Source of the DNA: Tulasnella sp. 424
Lineage: Eukaryota; Basidiomycota; Agaricomycetes; Cantharellales; Tulasnellaceae
NCBI GenBank assembly: GCA_019633425.1
Contig: WSUB01000092.1
Coordinates: 62,001 to 126,000 of the forward strand
Direction: 5' to 3'
Length of the DNA stretch: 64,000 bases
Of the stretch, positions 1-10,626 are shown one piece after another. The notes below the pieces were generated by a model. The model made no database searches. It saw only the letters and a list, made by a program, of their open reading frames with translations, and was not told where the DNA came from. Within the stretch, counting starts at the first letter, position 1. The number at the start of each line of letters is the position of its first letter. A program made the position numbers and the translations under genes.

Positions 1-1298
1 CAATGTTATGTGTGTGAAAAATGCAAGATGCTCATCAGATGCTTAAGTAAGAAAAACTCTCAATATATGACTAATACATGGCTTGAACATGCATATGGAC
101 AGAGTATGATAAGTCTTTTACACATATTCCAAGCGTGTTATTGGCATATCCCCCCTCCTAAACGCCTGTATCACGTCCCATATATCTTCAGAACACGTCC
201 AGGATACATACAGTGTCGAGCGTATGTCCCGTGAACTATACGGATGTAATAGGGGTTTATTGGTCCACCAAACTCGGCCTGAACATGAATAGTACGGCTC
301 ACTAGTGGAAAAGGATCGTATTTCAGTCAATTTTGGGAGATGTTCAGTATCCGCAAACTCTTGGAAGATGCAGCAAATTAATGTCATGTTTACGACCAAA
401 AATTGCCCCATTTAAAGGAAGTATTAAGGCCATTTCTAGACGTCAAACACGTGAAGTGTTTCCATGATGAAATGAACAAATGTTGCGAGCATTTTCCTCG
501 CCCAAAAGCACTCCTGACAAGGTTGGAATGGTCTCCAAACTCAGAATACGTGCCAAACTCACACCGATTTTATGACATATTTCTCACCTATTGGTCAGAG
601 TTCGTATTAGACATGGGCTCAAAGGTAGATATTCAGCCCGGGCGTTCGTTCATCGCGTCTCGAGTGTTCCCAAATTTAGACGCTATTGAAACGACTGCTT
701 CGAAATGGGGACCACCGGGGGAGTTTTTGGAGATTGGCTCGGCGCCTCGTGCGGAGAGTCGAGGATGCCCAAGCAAGCCACTATCCGAAGTCTTACCCCG
801 GTGGAATTAACGCCCATAAGCCTCAGTTGGACAAAGCCGGACCATGAAGCTCATTCATCGAGGAAAAGAAGAGCGTCGTCGGGGCAGTGTGATGGCGGCG
901 TTGTTTGTTTCTTCGTACGAGAAGTATTCCCTCGGGGCTTCCATGCACGACCTCGACGTTGCGGTGTCTCCAAAGCTCTGAAATACGCAGCTTGAAAAGG
1001 GGTACTGATGGTCATCAAGTAAGCCACTAATAGTAGGGCAGAAGGTCATTAATGCCGACGGGGCGCGGTTTTGGAGAGATCGGGGACTTAAAGTAAGTCC
1101 AGAAGCCCAAAGCTGCTAATTTCAGACACTGAACTTGACAAATCAATTGAGTTCGGGCGTTTGAGCTACGCGGTGTTTGATATTGATCAGTCCGATAGGA
1201 GAATGTATAAGGACTTGGCTCACTTTGTCTCGATAATCTCCAGCGCTCCAACTCTTTGCGACATCTCCATTCATCTCTCCAGAAAGCATCCTTCCACC
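1..1298. other. Left flank, no supportable gene
   Basis: AT-rich at the far left, becoming more balanced after about 700. The longest open stretch (403-810, plus) shows no domain, no convincing start context and no splice partner that I can join to it. It could be a decayed fragment of a larger gene. I see no RNA gene or repeat here. Confidence 0.4.
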
Positions 1299-3383
1299 AT
1301 GACCCAGACCCTCGACAAAGCAACCTACGACAGACTGACGACCGAACGCATCACCAACACCAACATCGGTGCGTTCGACCAGCTCACTATCGTCTCGCAA
1401 CGCGCCATCAACGGGCAGCTTGCCCATATGTGGAAAAACCCGAAATCCATCCTTCGCAAGATCGAAGTTAGGCCTGATCCCGAAGATACTGACTACTACT
1501 TCGTCGCCGACCTCGATCCCCCGACCGTCAAGCTTCTCACTGGACCGAACAAGCAGCAAGTCGTCTTCTACATCAATATCAAGGTAAGACCCTTTTTTAA
1601 CCCACCAGAGTTACTTGAGCGCTCGTTAAACTACTTCCTTTTCTTTAGTCTGGCACAGTCGGTTACTGGAAAGGTCGCGGCCATCGAGCAGAGTTAGTTC
1701 CTAGCCAATGTTAACCTCGAGTCGAGACGCTGATAACGTTTGACCGCTGTCTATAGGGCTAAAACAGAGAAGCTCGGAACTTCTAGGCTTGCCCTTCGTG
1801 TCAACATGGCGTTCGATCAGTTCAAGGGAAATGGAGTTCCTGAAAACATTCAAAAGGCCCTTAAGAAGGTCGATGACTATAGCGTCAAGCAGTTAATTTT
1901 CGACTTTACCGGTTAAGTCGAATTCTTATTCAGCCATGTGATTCTTTGCTGATTCTGTCCGACTGTTCTTCAGCCGCCGACTTGATTCCCAAACTCAACG
2001 GAGTCGACAAGAATGAATCCGAATTCAACATATCCCAAGAAGCCGAAACTTCATTTTACGAGTTGCTCGCAGAGTACCTCGATGTCCTTCGAAAGAAAGA
2101 CCCGAGTGGCAATCCTGGAGAACACAGCATCCTTCACTACGTCGCCACGGCCAAGAACGCCGAGGTCTATACTGCAGCTCCTACCTGCGCCCCAACCGAC
2201 TTGAACTTCCAGAGCCTGCCATTCGTAGTCGTCGATAGCGATAGGACGGGACAAACTGGCGTCCTCGAGGGGAAGAACAACATGTTGGTATACCTCCAGA
2301 TGACGAATGACAACGAGATGCCCAATGCCCTGTTGGAGCCCTCTGTGAGTCTTTGCGACCTATGATAGAGGGTGAACAGCGCTGACCCAGAATTTTCTTT
2401 ATCCTGACGTTCCGTCACGCTGGTGGTTTGCTCGACTGTGGTCACGCAGGCCAACTGGGTTATGCCGCCCTTCGACGAGACGTCTGAATCGTACGACGGT
2501 ACCGTTTGCCTCTCCAAAGCCACCTTTCTCGACGGATTCCTTCTCTCTCGCCTTGCTCAGTTCAATTCTGAGTCTACGTGGGTCGTCGACGAAGCTTGGT
2601 GGAAGTCGAAAAACCTCGGGACGTCGACCGAGTACAATGTATTCGGGCACTTGGGGCTGACGAGTAAAGACTTGGAAAACGACTTATTCAAGGATTATCA
2701 GTGGAAGCCGTTGAGCTCAGGAGATGGGACGAGGAAATACGAATACAAGAAGACGCACAGGATTGATGATGATGATGGATTATGGCGGGTGTATCAGGAA
2801 GGTCTGTCGAATGCGCTGTCGCTGGAGATGCCGAGGGCTGATACACCAAATAGGGAGGACTACAAATTCTCTCACAGTCCCTGAGGGTCTTGACTCGTCT
2901 GGAAAGTCCGTCATCAAATTTTCGGGTACTACAGAGGTCGAGACATATCTCCATTTGGATGGGATCGGAGAGATCGGCAAGACTACGTATGGCAAGCTCT
3001 CACTCACTCACGGGAGATTGAGCTTTAAATATCTTTTTCTTTGCAGCTGTTGGGTTACATGTGTCTGGGAAGCATCCCTTATCCTTGACGGTGTCGATGA
3101 CGGGGAGCTCAAAATCACTGTCGACAATCCCAAAACCACTGTCACCACCAAGAACGACACGTCCTTCAGATACCCGGACATCTTGAACAACACGCTAGCC
3201 CGTTGCAAAACAATGTTCGAGGACAGCAATCTTCACGACATCAAGGCTAGTTGTGAAGCGTTGTTTGGAGGCAGTTGGTCGTTCGTGTTCTCGCAAGGTC
3301 GGGATTTCTACGTCGACAAGGCATGCTTCAACCGGGAGGGCGATCTCATGTGTCAGCTGAAATACAAGAGCGCTGGCGTGTAA
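1299..3383 (+). CDS. Seven-exon protein of possible P47/TULIP-like family
   Basis: Exons 1299-1583, 1649-1692, 1757-1911, 1974-2344, 2450-2801, 2854-2986 and 3047-3383 join in frame to 558 aa. All introns are GT-AG and 52-105 bases. The start has good context (ccaccATG). There is no signal peptide or membrane segment. Residues 25-45 (AFDQLTIVSQRAING) and about 306-320 (LSKATFLDGFLLSRL) resemble the paired start and middle motifs of the P47/OrfX2 TULIP family known from bacterial toxin-accessory operons, where the fold is thought to bind lipid. That link is my pattern recognition and is not proven. The next gene is a decayed paralogue with the same exon pattern, so this locus arose by tandem duplication. 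Without a profile search it should be read as a hypothetical cytosolic protein. Confidence 0.75.
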
Positions 3384-4936
3384 TTGGTGTCAGCCTATCC
3401 GTAGAATAGGTCGGCAGTGATATCGAGTCTGTATTTCCAAATTGAATCAAGTCTTGTTGTAATGGCCATATGGCGACTGGCGCGTCCATCTTGCGTATTT
3501 CGAGCTCAATCTGATAGGGATTGTAGGCTATTATGTAAAAGAGTCACAATCAGCAACTGACAGATAGAAGAAACATGAGACGATGGCCAGGACCGCATAG
3601 AGTTTGTTTTGGCTAATGGACATCCTCGAAGAGTAAAGGTAGAGAGGGATTCGGCAGAGGTGTGGATAGTGCGCCCATATTTGCCTGCCACGCTGCACGG
3701 AGAAGAGTGCTCTCCATCTTGATCGATGATACCGTCAGGTATCGCTTCCGGCGAGGCCGTATTTATGGTTGCCAAGCTACCAGAGCGCGGAAGCATATAT
3801 AACTCCCCTACACATCACAATACTAATGCCAAAATTAACTAATGATTCCAATACCTACTCATGTGCGTTCTTGACCGCAATTCCCATCTTCACTACAGTT
3901 TTGCAAGCAGCAGAAGTGCCCATCAGCACCTGCAGTAAGCTTTGTAAGGGGTTCCGGCGTCAAGATCCCGACTGCCGTGGACAACTTCTCGACCAACTCG
4001 AATACCGAGCCTGATATATCCAGCGCGGTCTTTTCATCGTATCGGCCTTTCCAATTGCCTGTCGGCTGCCCGTGGTGAACAACTTGTGCCAGCGAGAAGG
4101 CGGAAAGTCCGACGAGAATGTCGGATGCAGCCATTATCTTGAGAATATACGGAGTAGTCGCCTTGGAGCAGACGGAGATTACGATTGTGTTTGTGAGGAG
4201 AATGCTCTACATGGCGATGCTAGATGAGTAAATTCGAGTTAGGAGGATGCAGAGCCGGTAGGGCGTCTGTTCGTCTGTTGCTTGGCTGTCTTGCGAAGCA
4301 CAATCCGTCGGCTTTGGGCGTCTTCGAAGTGGCGCCTCTTTTGAGGTTAAAAATGGAAATGGTCTTGGCCGCCGGCATCGGGAGGAGAGGAATATCAAAG
4401 ACGGGATTTACAACCCGATTGTCTTTTTTAAGAGTCGATATATTCCTTGGCACTCAGGCTTCGATTGACGCCTTGCTGGATGCCATGAGCAAAAGGAGGA
4501 AAAGAACCAAGAAGCTGTGGCAGGGTGTTTGGCCTTCTGTTTGTTTGTTCGTTTCATCGGAATTCACCCCAGTCCATGACTTTCATACCTCCAAGTGTAT
4601 CGGAGTTGCAATTGCTCCCAATCCTGAAGACGCACAGGAGGAGCTAGTCTTTGCAAAGACAGAGTGAAATAACGGAGATACGTATCGCCGATGGCGCGCG
4701 CCTTTCACGAACTTTCGAACCCATCCGGTTACAGCAAGCCCAAGGCCGCAAAACTCCTCGTTCATTATGTCGACCACCGAATTCAACTGAATTTAGGCGT
4801 CTTTATTATAAGGCATTTAATAAACTGGCAAGTCCGATGAGCGATTATAAGTAGTCGTCTCGTTTTGTTCAAATGATCGCCATCACCTACCCATTCGACC
4901 GAGTTTACCCGCGTACTTGGTACAAGCATATCCACC
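3384..4936. other. Intergenic region between the two paralogues
   Basis: Apart from one protein-like minus-strand reading frame (3859-4134, listed separately) no gene can be supported. Open stretches at 4224-4667 on both strands overlap each other and show no domain. The part just before 4937 resembles a normal leader of the second paralogue. Confidence 0.4.
3859..4134 (-). CDS. Small hypothetical protein, uncertain
   Basis: An open frame of 91 codons starts with ATG at 4134 and has protein-like composition: a hydrophobic N-terminus (MAASDILVGLSAFSLAQVVH), a charged middle and a Cys-containing C-terminus. A GT donor after 'cttactgcag' (about 3931) could instead splice it to sequence near 3540-3640, where another minus-strand frame encodes a hydrophobic stretch (LYAVLAIVSCFFYLSV). 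I recognise no family. It may be a real small gene or chance coding. Confidence 0.25.
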   Translation of the reverse strand: MAASDILVGLSAFSLAQVVHHGQPTGNWKGRYDEKTALDISGSVFELVEKLSTAVGILTPEPLTKLTAGADGHFCCLQNCSEDGNCGQERT

Positions 4937-6585
4937 ATGACCGATACCATTGAAAAGACACTTACGATAGGCTGACGGCTGAGCGTATTATCAAGACCTC
5001 TATTGGTGCGTTCGATCAACTCACCATCATCTCTCAACGTGCCATCAGCGGTCAGCTCGCCAATATGTGGCAAAACACCAAGTCTATCCTCCGCAAGATC
5101 GATGTCAAGCCTAGTCCCACCACTTTACTGTCGATCTCAACCCTCCAGCCGTCAAACTTTTCGTCGGGCCGGACAAGCAAAAGGTCATCTCCTACATCAA
5201 TATCAAGGCGAGTCCGGAAGTCCCTCCGATCATAACGAGTGAATATCCTCACAAATGTGCCTCGCTATTTGCAGTCTGGCAAATTTGGCTACTACGACGG
5301 CTCTGCCCCCGGGGCGGAGTGAGTTTCGACTGCCTTAGTGTTGAGCAAAGGCACTGACGGTCTTCGCGGTCATTAGACCAAAGACGGAGCAACTTGGCCT
5401 CTCAAGGCTCGCGCTCCGTGTCAACATGGCCTTCGATCAACTCGACAGCAACAACGTCCCTGACCACATTAAAACCGCACTCACGAACCCTAATGACTAC
5501 AGCGTCTAGCAACTCCTCTTCGACTTTACCAGTTAGATTCCTTCCCTCATTACCTAATAATATCTTCGCTAACATGCCGCCACCCTCCAGCCGCCGACTT
5601 GATTTCCCCGACTAACGGAGTCGATAAGAGCGAATTCCAGTTCGATATCTCTGAGGAAGCCAAAACCTCGTTCTGCATGCTAATCGAAGCATACCTTGCT
5701 GTCCTTCGGAAGAAAGACGAGGATGGTAACCCTGCCGAACAGAGCATCATTCGCTACACCGCTACCGCCCGGAGACCCAATGTCTTCACTGCGACTCCTA
5801 CCTGCGCTCCGACCACCCTGAGCTTCCAGAACTTGCCATTTGTCGTGAAAGATGGCGATGAGGTATCACTGGAACCCGTTCTCGAGGGGAAGGACACCAT
5901 GTTAGTCTACCTCCAGATGACCCACAAGATGCCTAACACCTTGTATCAAGACAGTGTGTTGAACTTTACTGTGATTCGGCTACCAATGAGTATGCTAAGA
6001 ATTAACGTGTCGTGTACAACTCGAATGGCATAGGTCAGACTTCAAACTCTCTTACCATTCCGGAGGGCCTTGATCTGTCTGGAAAACATGTTCTGAAGTT
6101 ATCCGGCTCCACCCTGGTCGAGACGTATCTACACTTGGATGGGATTGGAGATATAGAGAAAACCACGTAAGCGAGCTCCCGGCTCCGTCCTAGAGGTCGT
6201 AATGCTGAAACCGCTCCACGCCTCTCAGTTGTAGTGTCCGGGGCAGTTGGGATGCAAATCTCATCCTCGACGGCGTCAACGACGGGGCGCTTCAAATCAC
6301 TGTCGACTCCCCCCGAACGTCCACCTTCACGAGCGACATCGAGTCCTTCGCCTACTCGCACATCTTGGACGAGACCGTGGCAGCCTGCCAGGCCATGTTC
6401 AAAGACAGCCAACTCCACGACATCAAGGCGGCTTTGGACGGCTTGTTTGGGGGCCCTTGGTCCTTCCATTCTCGCAAGGTAAATACTTCTACATCGACAA
6501 GGCGTGCTTCAATCGGGAGGGCGATCTCCTATGCGAGCTGAAGTACAAAAGCGTTGGTTCTGGGGATCCGGCCCAGCCCGAGTAA
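4937..6585 (+). pseudogene. Decayed tandem paralogue of the 1299-3383 gene
   Basis: Sequence and exon order match the upstream gene from ATG 4937 to TAA 6585, but it is broken in several places. A frameshift lies a few codons after the start (about 4958-4966) and leads to an early stop. A second shift is near 5115-5122. The first donor is GC (5208-5209) instead of GT. An in-frame TAG at 5507-5509 replaces a Lys codon. The exon carrying the LSKATFLDG-like core is absent between about 5957 and 6033. Another frameshift is near 6465-6480. The remaining exons still read clearly, for example 5599-5957 and 6490-6585, so the decay looks recent. I do not reconstruct it. Confidence 0.8.
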
Positions 6586-8286
6586 TTGATTGGAGGACAC
6601 TCACAGGGTGGCTTCATGGTGACGACGGACGCTGTATCTAAGCTAGTACATTCAATGAATTCGGCTTAGTTACGGAGATGATAGCCTTCTCCTTCGAACT
6701 TGGCCGCTTTGGGACCAACGACTCGTTGGTCCCAAAGCGAGTCGCGCTGGAGCCGCATTTCGAAGAGTCTTGGCTGAGAATTAGAACTACCGAACGTTGT
6801 TGTGGTAGAGTAGTGGGAAGGACTCGAATTTCCTTGCAGGGGAATTCGGCGGGGATACGTGCTCAGCCCATATATGGAGATCTAGAAGCAAAGGGGTAAC
6901 AAAATAATTTTTGAACAACGAACCATGGGTGGGGCCATCTTGACTGGTGCACGTGTCGGCAAGTGAAAGAGCTGATAACTGCCCAATAGGACTGCAATAA
7001 TCACACAGGTCGTTGGTAGCCATATTTCTCTGATAGAGTCAACGGTATGGGGCTCGATCGTTGAGGGCCGTCAACCGTAAGCGGCATTTCGTCTCCATAC
7101 CCGCCAGACCACCCTCAACACCGCGCTGTCGAAATAGCAGAGAACGACTGCGAACATCCATCTTTTGCTTCAGGTGGCGCGGGGTCTTTGTATTGCGGCG
7201 CACGAGCGGCCTTTGGAAGCCGTGTCTTTGGCCTGGCCCTGTTTAGTGGGAGTTCACTAGCCGAGCCAGCGTGGCCAGGATCGATAGGTCTACCGTTTAC
7301 CTAGAGCATTCATTCAAACCTGAGAGGTCGTACCTGCAAAGTAGCTTGGGAGAGAGACAGAAGACCGGGAGCAGTTAACGATTTGATTGCTTCACATGAT
7401 GGTCCGTAGAAGGTAGCTGAGAGAAGCAATCTGATTTTGCGTTCCTCTCTTCGCGGGCCCGTCAACACATGCTCTGGTGAAGAACTCAAATTTTGATTGG
7501 CCACGTTGCCAGGGTCCCCGCAGCGGCGACTTCGAATCGCACTTCTCTGGCCACACTCCGACCGTACCTCTCACCTCCGACCCTGCATATAGTTGCAACC
7601 CTCTCGATCAGATCCGAGCTTGTTGCAAAGCGGTGCAATCCGGAAAAAAAACGAACCCAAGTGCAAAATGGTTTAAAACGATATAGCTATATAGATCTCT
7701 CCATAAGGGCCCTCTTGAATTCACTCGTTTTGGAGGTGAGGAGGATCGTCACGGCGTCTTCGCCCCAAGATCTTTTATATGAAATCGATCGACTAGCACA
7801 AGGGTCCTCGGACTCCCTGGGCAAGGAAGGAGCGAAAAAAGTTGCCCCTGACTTGGAACCTCCGCGACCGACATCCCCAGCTCCGGATGCGAGCCCGAGG
7901 AGCATCCTGAGCATTCAATTGAACGGAGCCACCCCAAATCGACATTTTCCGGGTCTTCTCGCCGTGTTTGGTTGTCGGGAGGCAACCTTGGAAGACCCCG
8001 ATTCAACATACGATAAAAATATGGAAGCAAGGCTATTTCCACTCCGAGACTTTTTTTTTCGTCCGTCTCGTTCCCCGCACGTTGGAGGCTTTTTAAAGCT
8101 CTCCTCCCAAAACGTACGTCTCATTTCCTTCCCCCTCCCCCCGCCGATCACCTCCTGACCTCGGTCTCTCTGCACGGCTTGGCAGTTTCGTGTTTGACTC
8201 TGCCAGTTTCTGGTCGTGCATCGCCGAAAAAGTCCCCATCCGGACACACTCCCTTTCCCTCCTGTTTCCTTCCTTTACTCAACAAC
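6586..8286. other. Intergenic region, 1.7 kb
   Basis: No supportable gene. A perfect 17-base inverted repeat lies at 6705-6739 (separate entry). An open frame at 7493-8158 has no start context or domain and overlaps equally long antisense frames. The last 60 bases before 8287 are strongly pyrimidine-rich and look like the leader of the DUF6533 gene. Confidence 0.5.
6705..6739. repeat. Perfect 17-bp inverted repeat with 1-base loop
   Basis: The left arm cgctttgggaccaacga (6705-6721) is the exact reverse complement of the right arm (6723-6739), separated by a single C. It lies 120 bases after the end of the decayed paralogue in non-coding DNA. It is too perfect to be an old chance palindrome. 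It could be a footprint of a foldback or MITE-like element, a protein-binding palindrome, or an assembly artefact. Confidence 0.85.
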
Positions 8287-10187
8287 ATGTCTGCCGCTGT
8301 GCCCGACCCAGCTCTCGCAGCATTCTTAAAAGAGGCAGCGTACTACATTCGCGCTTCACAGATTATCTTCTGGTACGCCTTCTTGACCCAGTGGTACAGC
8401 AGCCGCTGACGCCATGAACCTTCCTCTGCAGTGCTTTTTGTCAGTTTCACTTCCAAGCTTCGTGAATATCCACCCAAAACTAAATTCTCTGGTTAATTTT
8501 AGATGCTGTCTGCTTGTGGGACTGGCTAGTCTCTCTCAAGAGAGAATACCGACTGGTAAGCAGAACTTACGGACTTCGCCTTCGTTCTTTTTACTCAACG
8601 AGCGCGATATAGATCTGGCAGTCGAAATGGTCCGTCATCAAGGTCCTTTATCTTTTATGCCGATACTGGGTCCTCTTTGTTATACCCTACGTCCTATGGT
8701 GCTTCACTCAAGACCATTCGCTGGAGACATGCATGAAGATATATAAGAGTCCCGTCGCACTTGCGGTATGTATCAAGATCATGTCTCACCTTGCCCACGA
8801 CCCCTGACGTTTGGCATTTTCTGCTTGTGGATGTGGCTTTAGATGTGGAATCAACTCTGGGCAGAAGGTACGATTCGCGAGACCCGTCGTAAACATTGAC
8901 AGAGACTTAGTGATTTCCTTGCCAGGTGTCCTGCTCGTCCGAACATTCGCCTTCTTGGGGAACAAGAAAACCATTCTTATTCCACTTCTCGTACTCCTGG
9001 CTGGCGTCGTGTCGTACCAGCTTTACGTCGACAACACTCAGGTAAGCCACTGAACCGATAGCCTTATAGAAGGATTTGGTATGCTAATTTTGGTTCCATA
9101 TCTCAAGATGACGCGTAGGCCACTTCCTCGTCCCTCCTAATAAACACCCCTAACGTCTTCGTCGGTAGTGCTGCCGTTCCTCGATCCATCTGGCGGACCC
9201 TGCTTCCCCACTGTCAGATATGTTGGAAGCCCTCATATTATGCGTGCGTATCTGGTTATGAACCTCCAAGTAGCTTGGACGCTGACGCTATTCCCTAATA
9301 GTTTTCTTCGTACGTCCAGCAATTTTCACCCCGCACCGGTTTTCTCAACTGATAATGAAATTTTCCAGGTGTTCCCCCTGCTATATGATACCCTCGTCAC
9401 GGGTCTGACCCTATGGCGCGCCCTGCAGCTTCGTCGCCAGAGCGGTGGCCAGGGCAGTCCTCTCCTGAAAACCTTCGTATCTGAAGGTGATATATACTCG
9501 ATCATCTTTCAAAGGCCCGCTGACTGACAAGCTAAACATGTAGGGCTGTGGTACTTTGTGCTTATCTCCGCCGCAAATCTTTGCAATGCAATTTTCTACT
9601 GGCAGGTACGTTCGGTTTGACGCGAAATATTGTTGCCAATTGGCTAACCAGTTGCTTAATCGCTAGCCCAAGCAAGTGATGTCGGCGTTGCTTATCCCAC
9701 TCTCTGTTATGTTCCCCGACGTTTTGGTGTGTCATCCGACCGAGATTTCTCGATTAAATAAAGCATTGACCAGTGTTCCTTCTGCTAGGCTTGCCGCATG
9801 ATTCTCAGTCTCCGTGAGCGTGGTATGCGTCACGCCTCAGGCCACAACACCTCGGCATACAACTCTCGAACTGCTCGCACGAAGGTATCCAATACCAATC
9901 AACCAAGCAAAATCAGTGCTGGAGCCACCGCTGTGGCTCCATCTGGCGGAGTTGTGACCAAGATGGAGTTCAGCCACGAACTGACGACCTTCGACCGAAC
10001 TCGAGTCGTAGACTCGGAGAGCGTCCTTGGAGGAGACATCAAGACCATTCCTTATGAGTTAGAAGAGGGCCCTGCGGATGGGCGTGCTCAACACGGGATT
10101 AGGGTAGACATTGAGAGTCACCGGTATTATGAAGAGAGGAGCGATGCGGAGAGCGATGACAAAAAGGGAAGATCGTTTATGCCATGA
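8287..10187 (+). CDS. DUF6533-type seven-transmembrane protein with micro-exons
   Basis: Thirteen exons give 389 aa: 8287-8372, 8432-8439, 8503-8555, 8613-8765, 8843-8867, 8926-9041, 9108-9114, 9169-9243, 9302-9309, 9369-9486, 9544-9605, 9667-9726 and 9789-10187. The product has the Agaricomycete DUF6533 pattern. An early WDWLVSLKREYRLIW block is followed by CRYWVLFVIPYVLW, then VLLVRTFAFLG, FPLLYDTLVTGLTLWRALQL and a last membrane helix, then a hydrophilic C-terminus of about 125 residues. Function is unknown for the family; it is a predicted plasma- or endomembrane receptor-like protein. Three exons are only 8, 7 and 8 bases. They are needed to keep the frame and to restore family motifs such as TQMTLLPFLDP and LFFVFPLLYD. 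The first micro-exon is the least certain. Confidence 0.8.
8432..8439 (+). other. 8-base micro-exon (DUF6533 gene, exon 2)
   Basis: Flanked by a ctctgcag acceptor and a gtcagt donor. It converts phase 2 to phase 1, which lets exon 3 read as CLWDWLVSL. An alternative N-terminal splicing pattern is possible. Confidence 0.5.
9108..9114 (+). other. 7-base micro-exon (DUF6533 gene, exon 7)
   Basis: The sequence atgacgc sits between a ctcaag acceptor and a gtaggc donor. Together with exon 8 it gives the family sequence QMTLLPF. Without it exon 8 would be out of frame. Confidence 0.7.
9302..9309 (+). other. 8-base micro-exon (DUF6533 gene, exon 9)
   Basis: The sequence ttttcttc sits between an aatag acceptor and a gtacgt donor. 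It encodes the LFF that precedes VFPLLYDTLVT and restores the frame between exons 8 and 10. Confidence 0.65.
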
Positions 10188-10626
10188 TACGATGCTTTGT
10201 CTCGGTTTATCTATTTCATGTTTTGTTTAGCCTCTTCTAGATGCATATATAGGGCGTGCGGGTTGTCCTGATCTGTTTACCTTTTCGTCCGAGGCACGTG
10301 AGCTCAGCTGTCGACGTTCTTTTCACCACACCACAGACCTTGAGTTCACCTCTACCACGACGCGCAAACCGTTGAGAATAACCCACACATCGCAACTATT
10401 TTCATCGACTCTTTTGCTGCACGATTCCACATCGCCGAGGAAAGCTGCTTCTTGACGCGTCCCTTGGCGACGTGCCTGCGCTCGTACAATCCCCCACACT
10501 CCTTCGCGCCCTGATCTCAAAGGTCCAAATTGGATACAACGCCAAATAGACTTATTTTCTCGAAACTCGCCATTCCTGCAAGCATCTCCATTTCTCTTCA
10601 ATTTCCGCAACGTCACCTCACGGAAC
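10188..10626. other. Intergenic region between DUF6533 and F-box genes
   Basis: Holds the 3' flank of the DUF6533 gene and a C/T-rich leader before the F-box gene. No other gene, repeat or RNA is apparent. Confidence 0.5.

Noticed and set aside
403..810. 135-codon frame at the left edge
   Set aside because: No recognisable domain, no good start context, and no splice-linked continuation; not enough to call a gene.
7493..8158. 221-codon plus-strand frame
   Set aside because: Overlaps long minus-strand frames, lacks domain and codon pattern, and covers the likely promoter of the DUF6533 gene.
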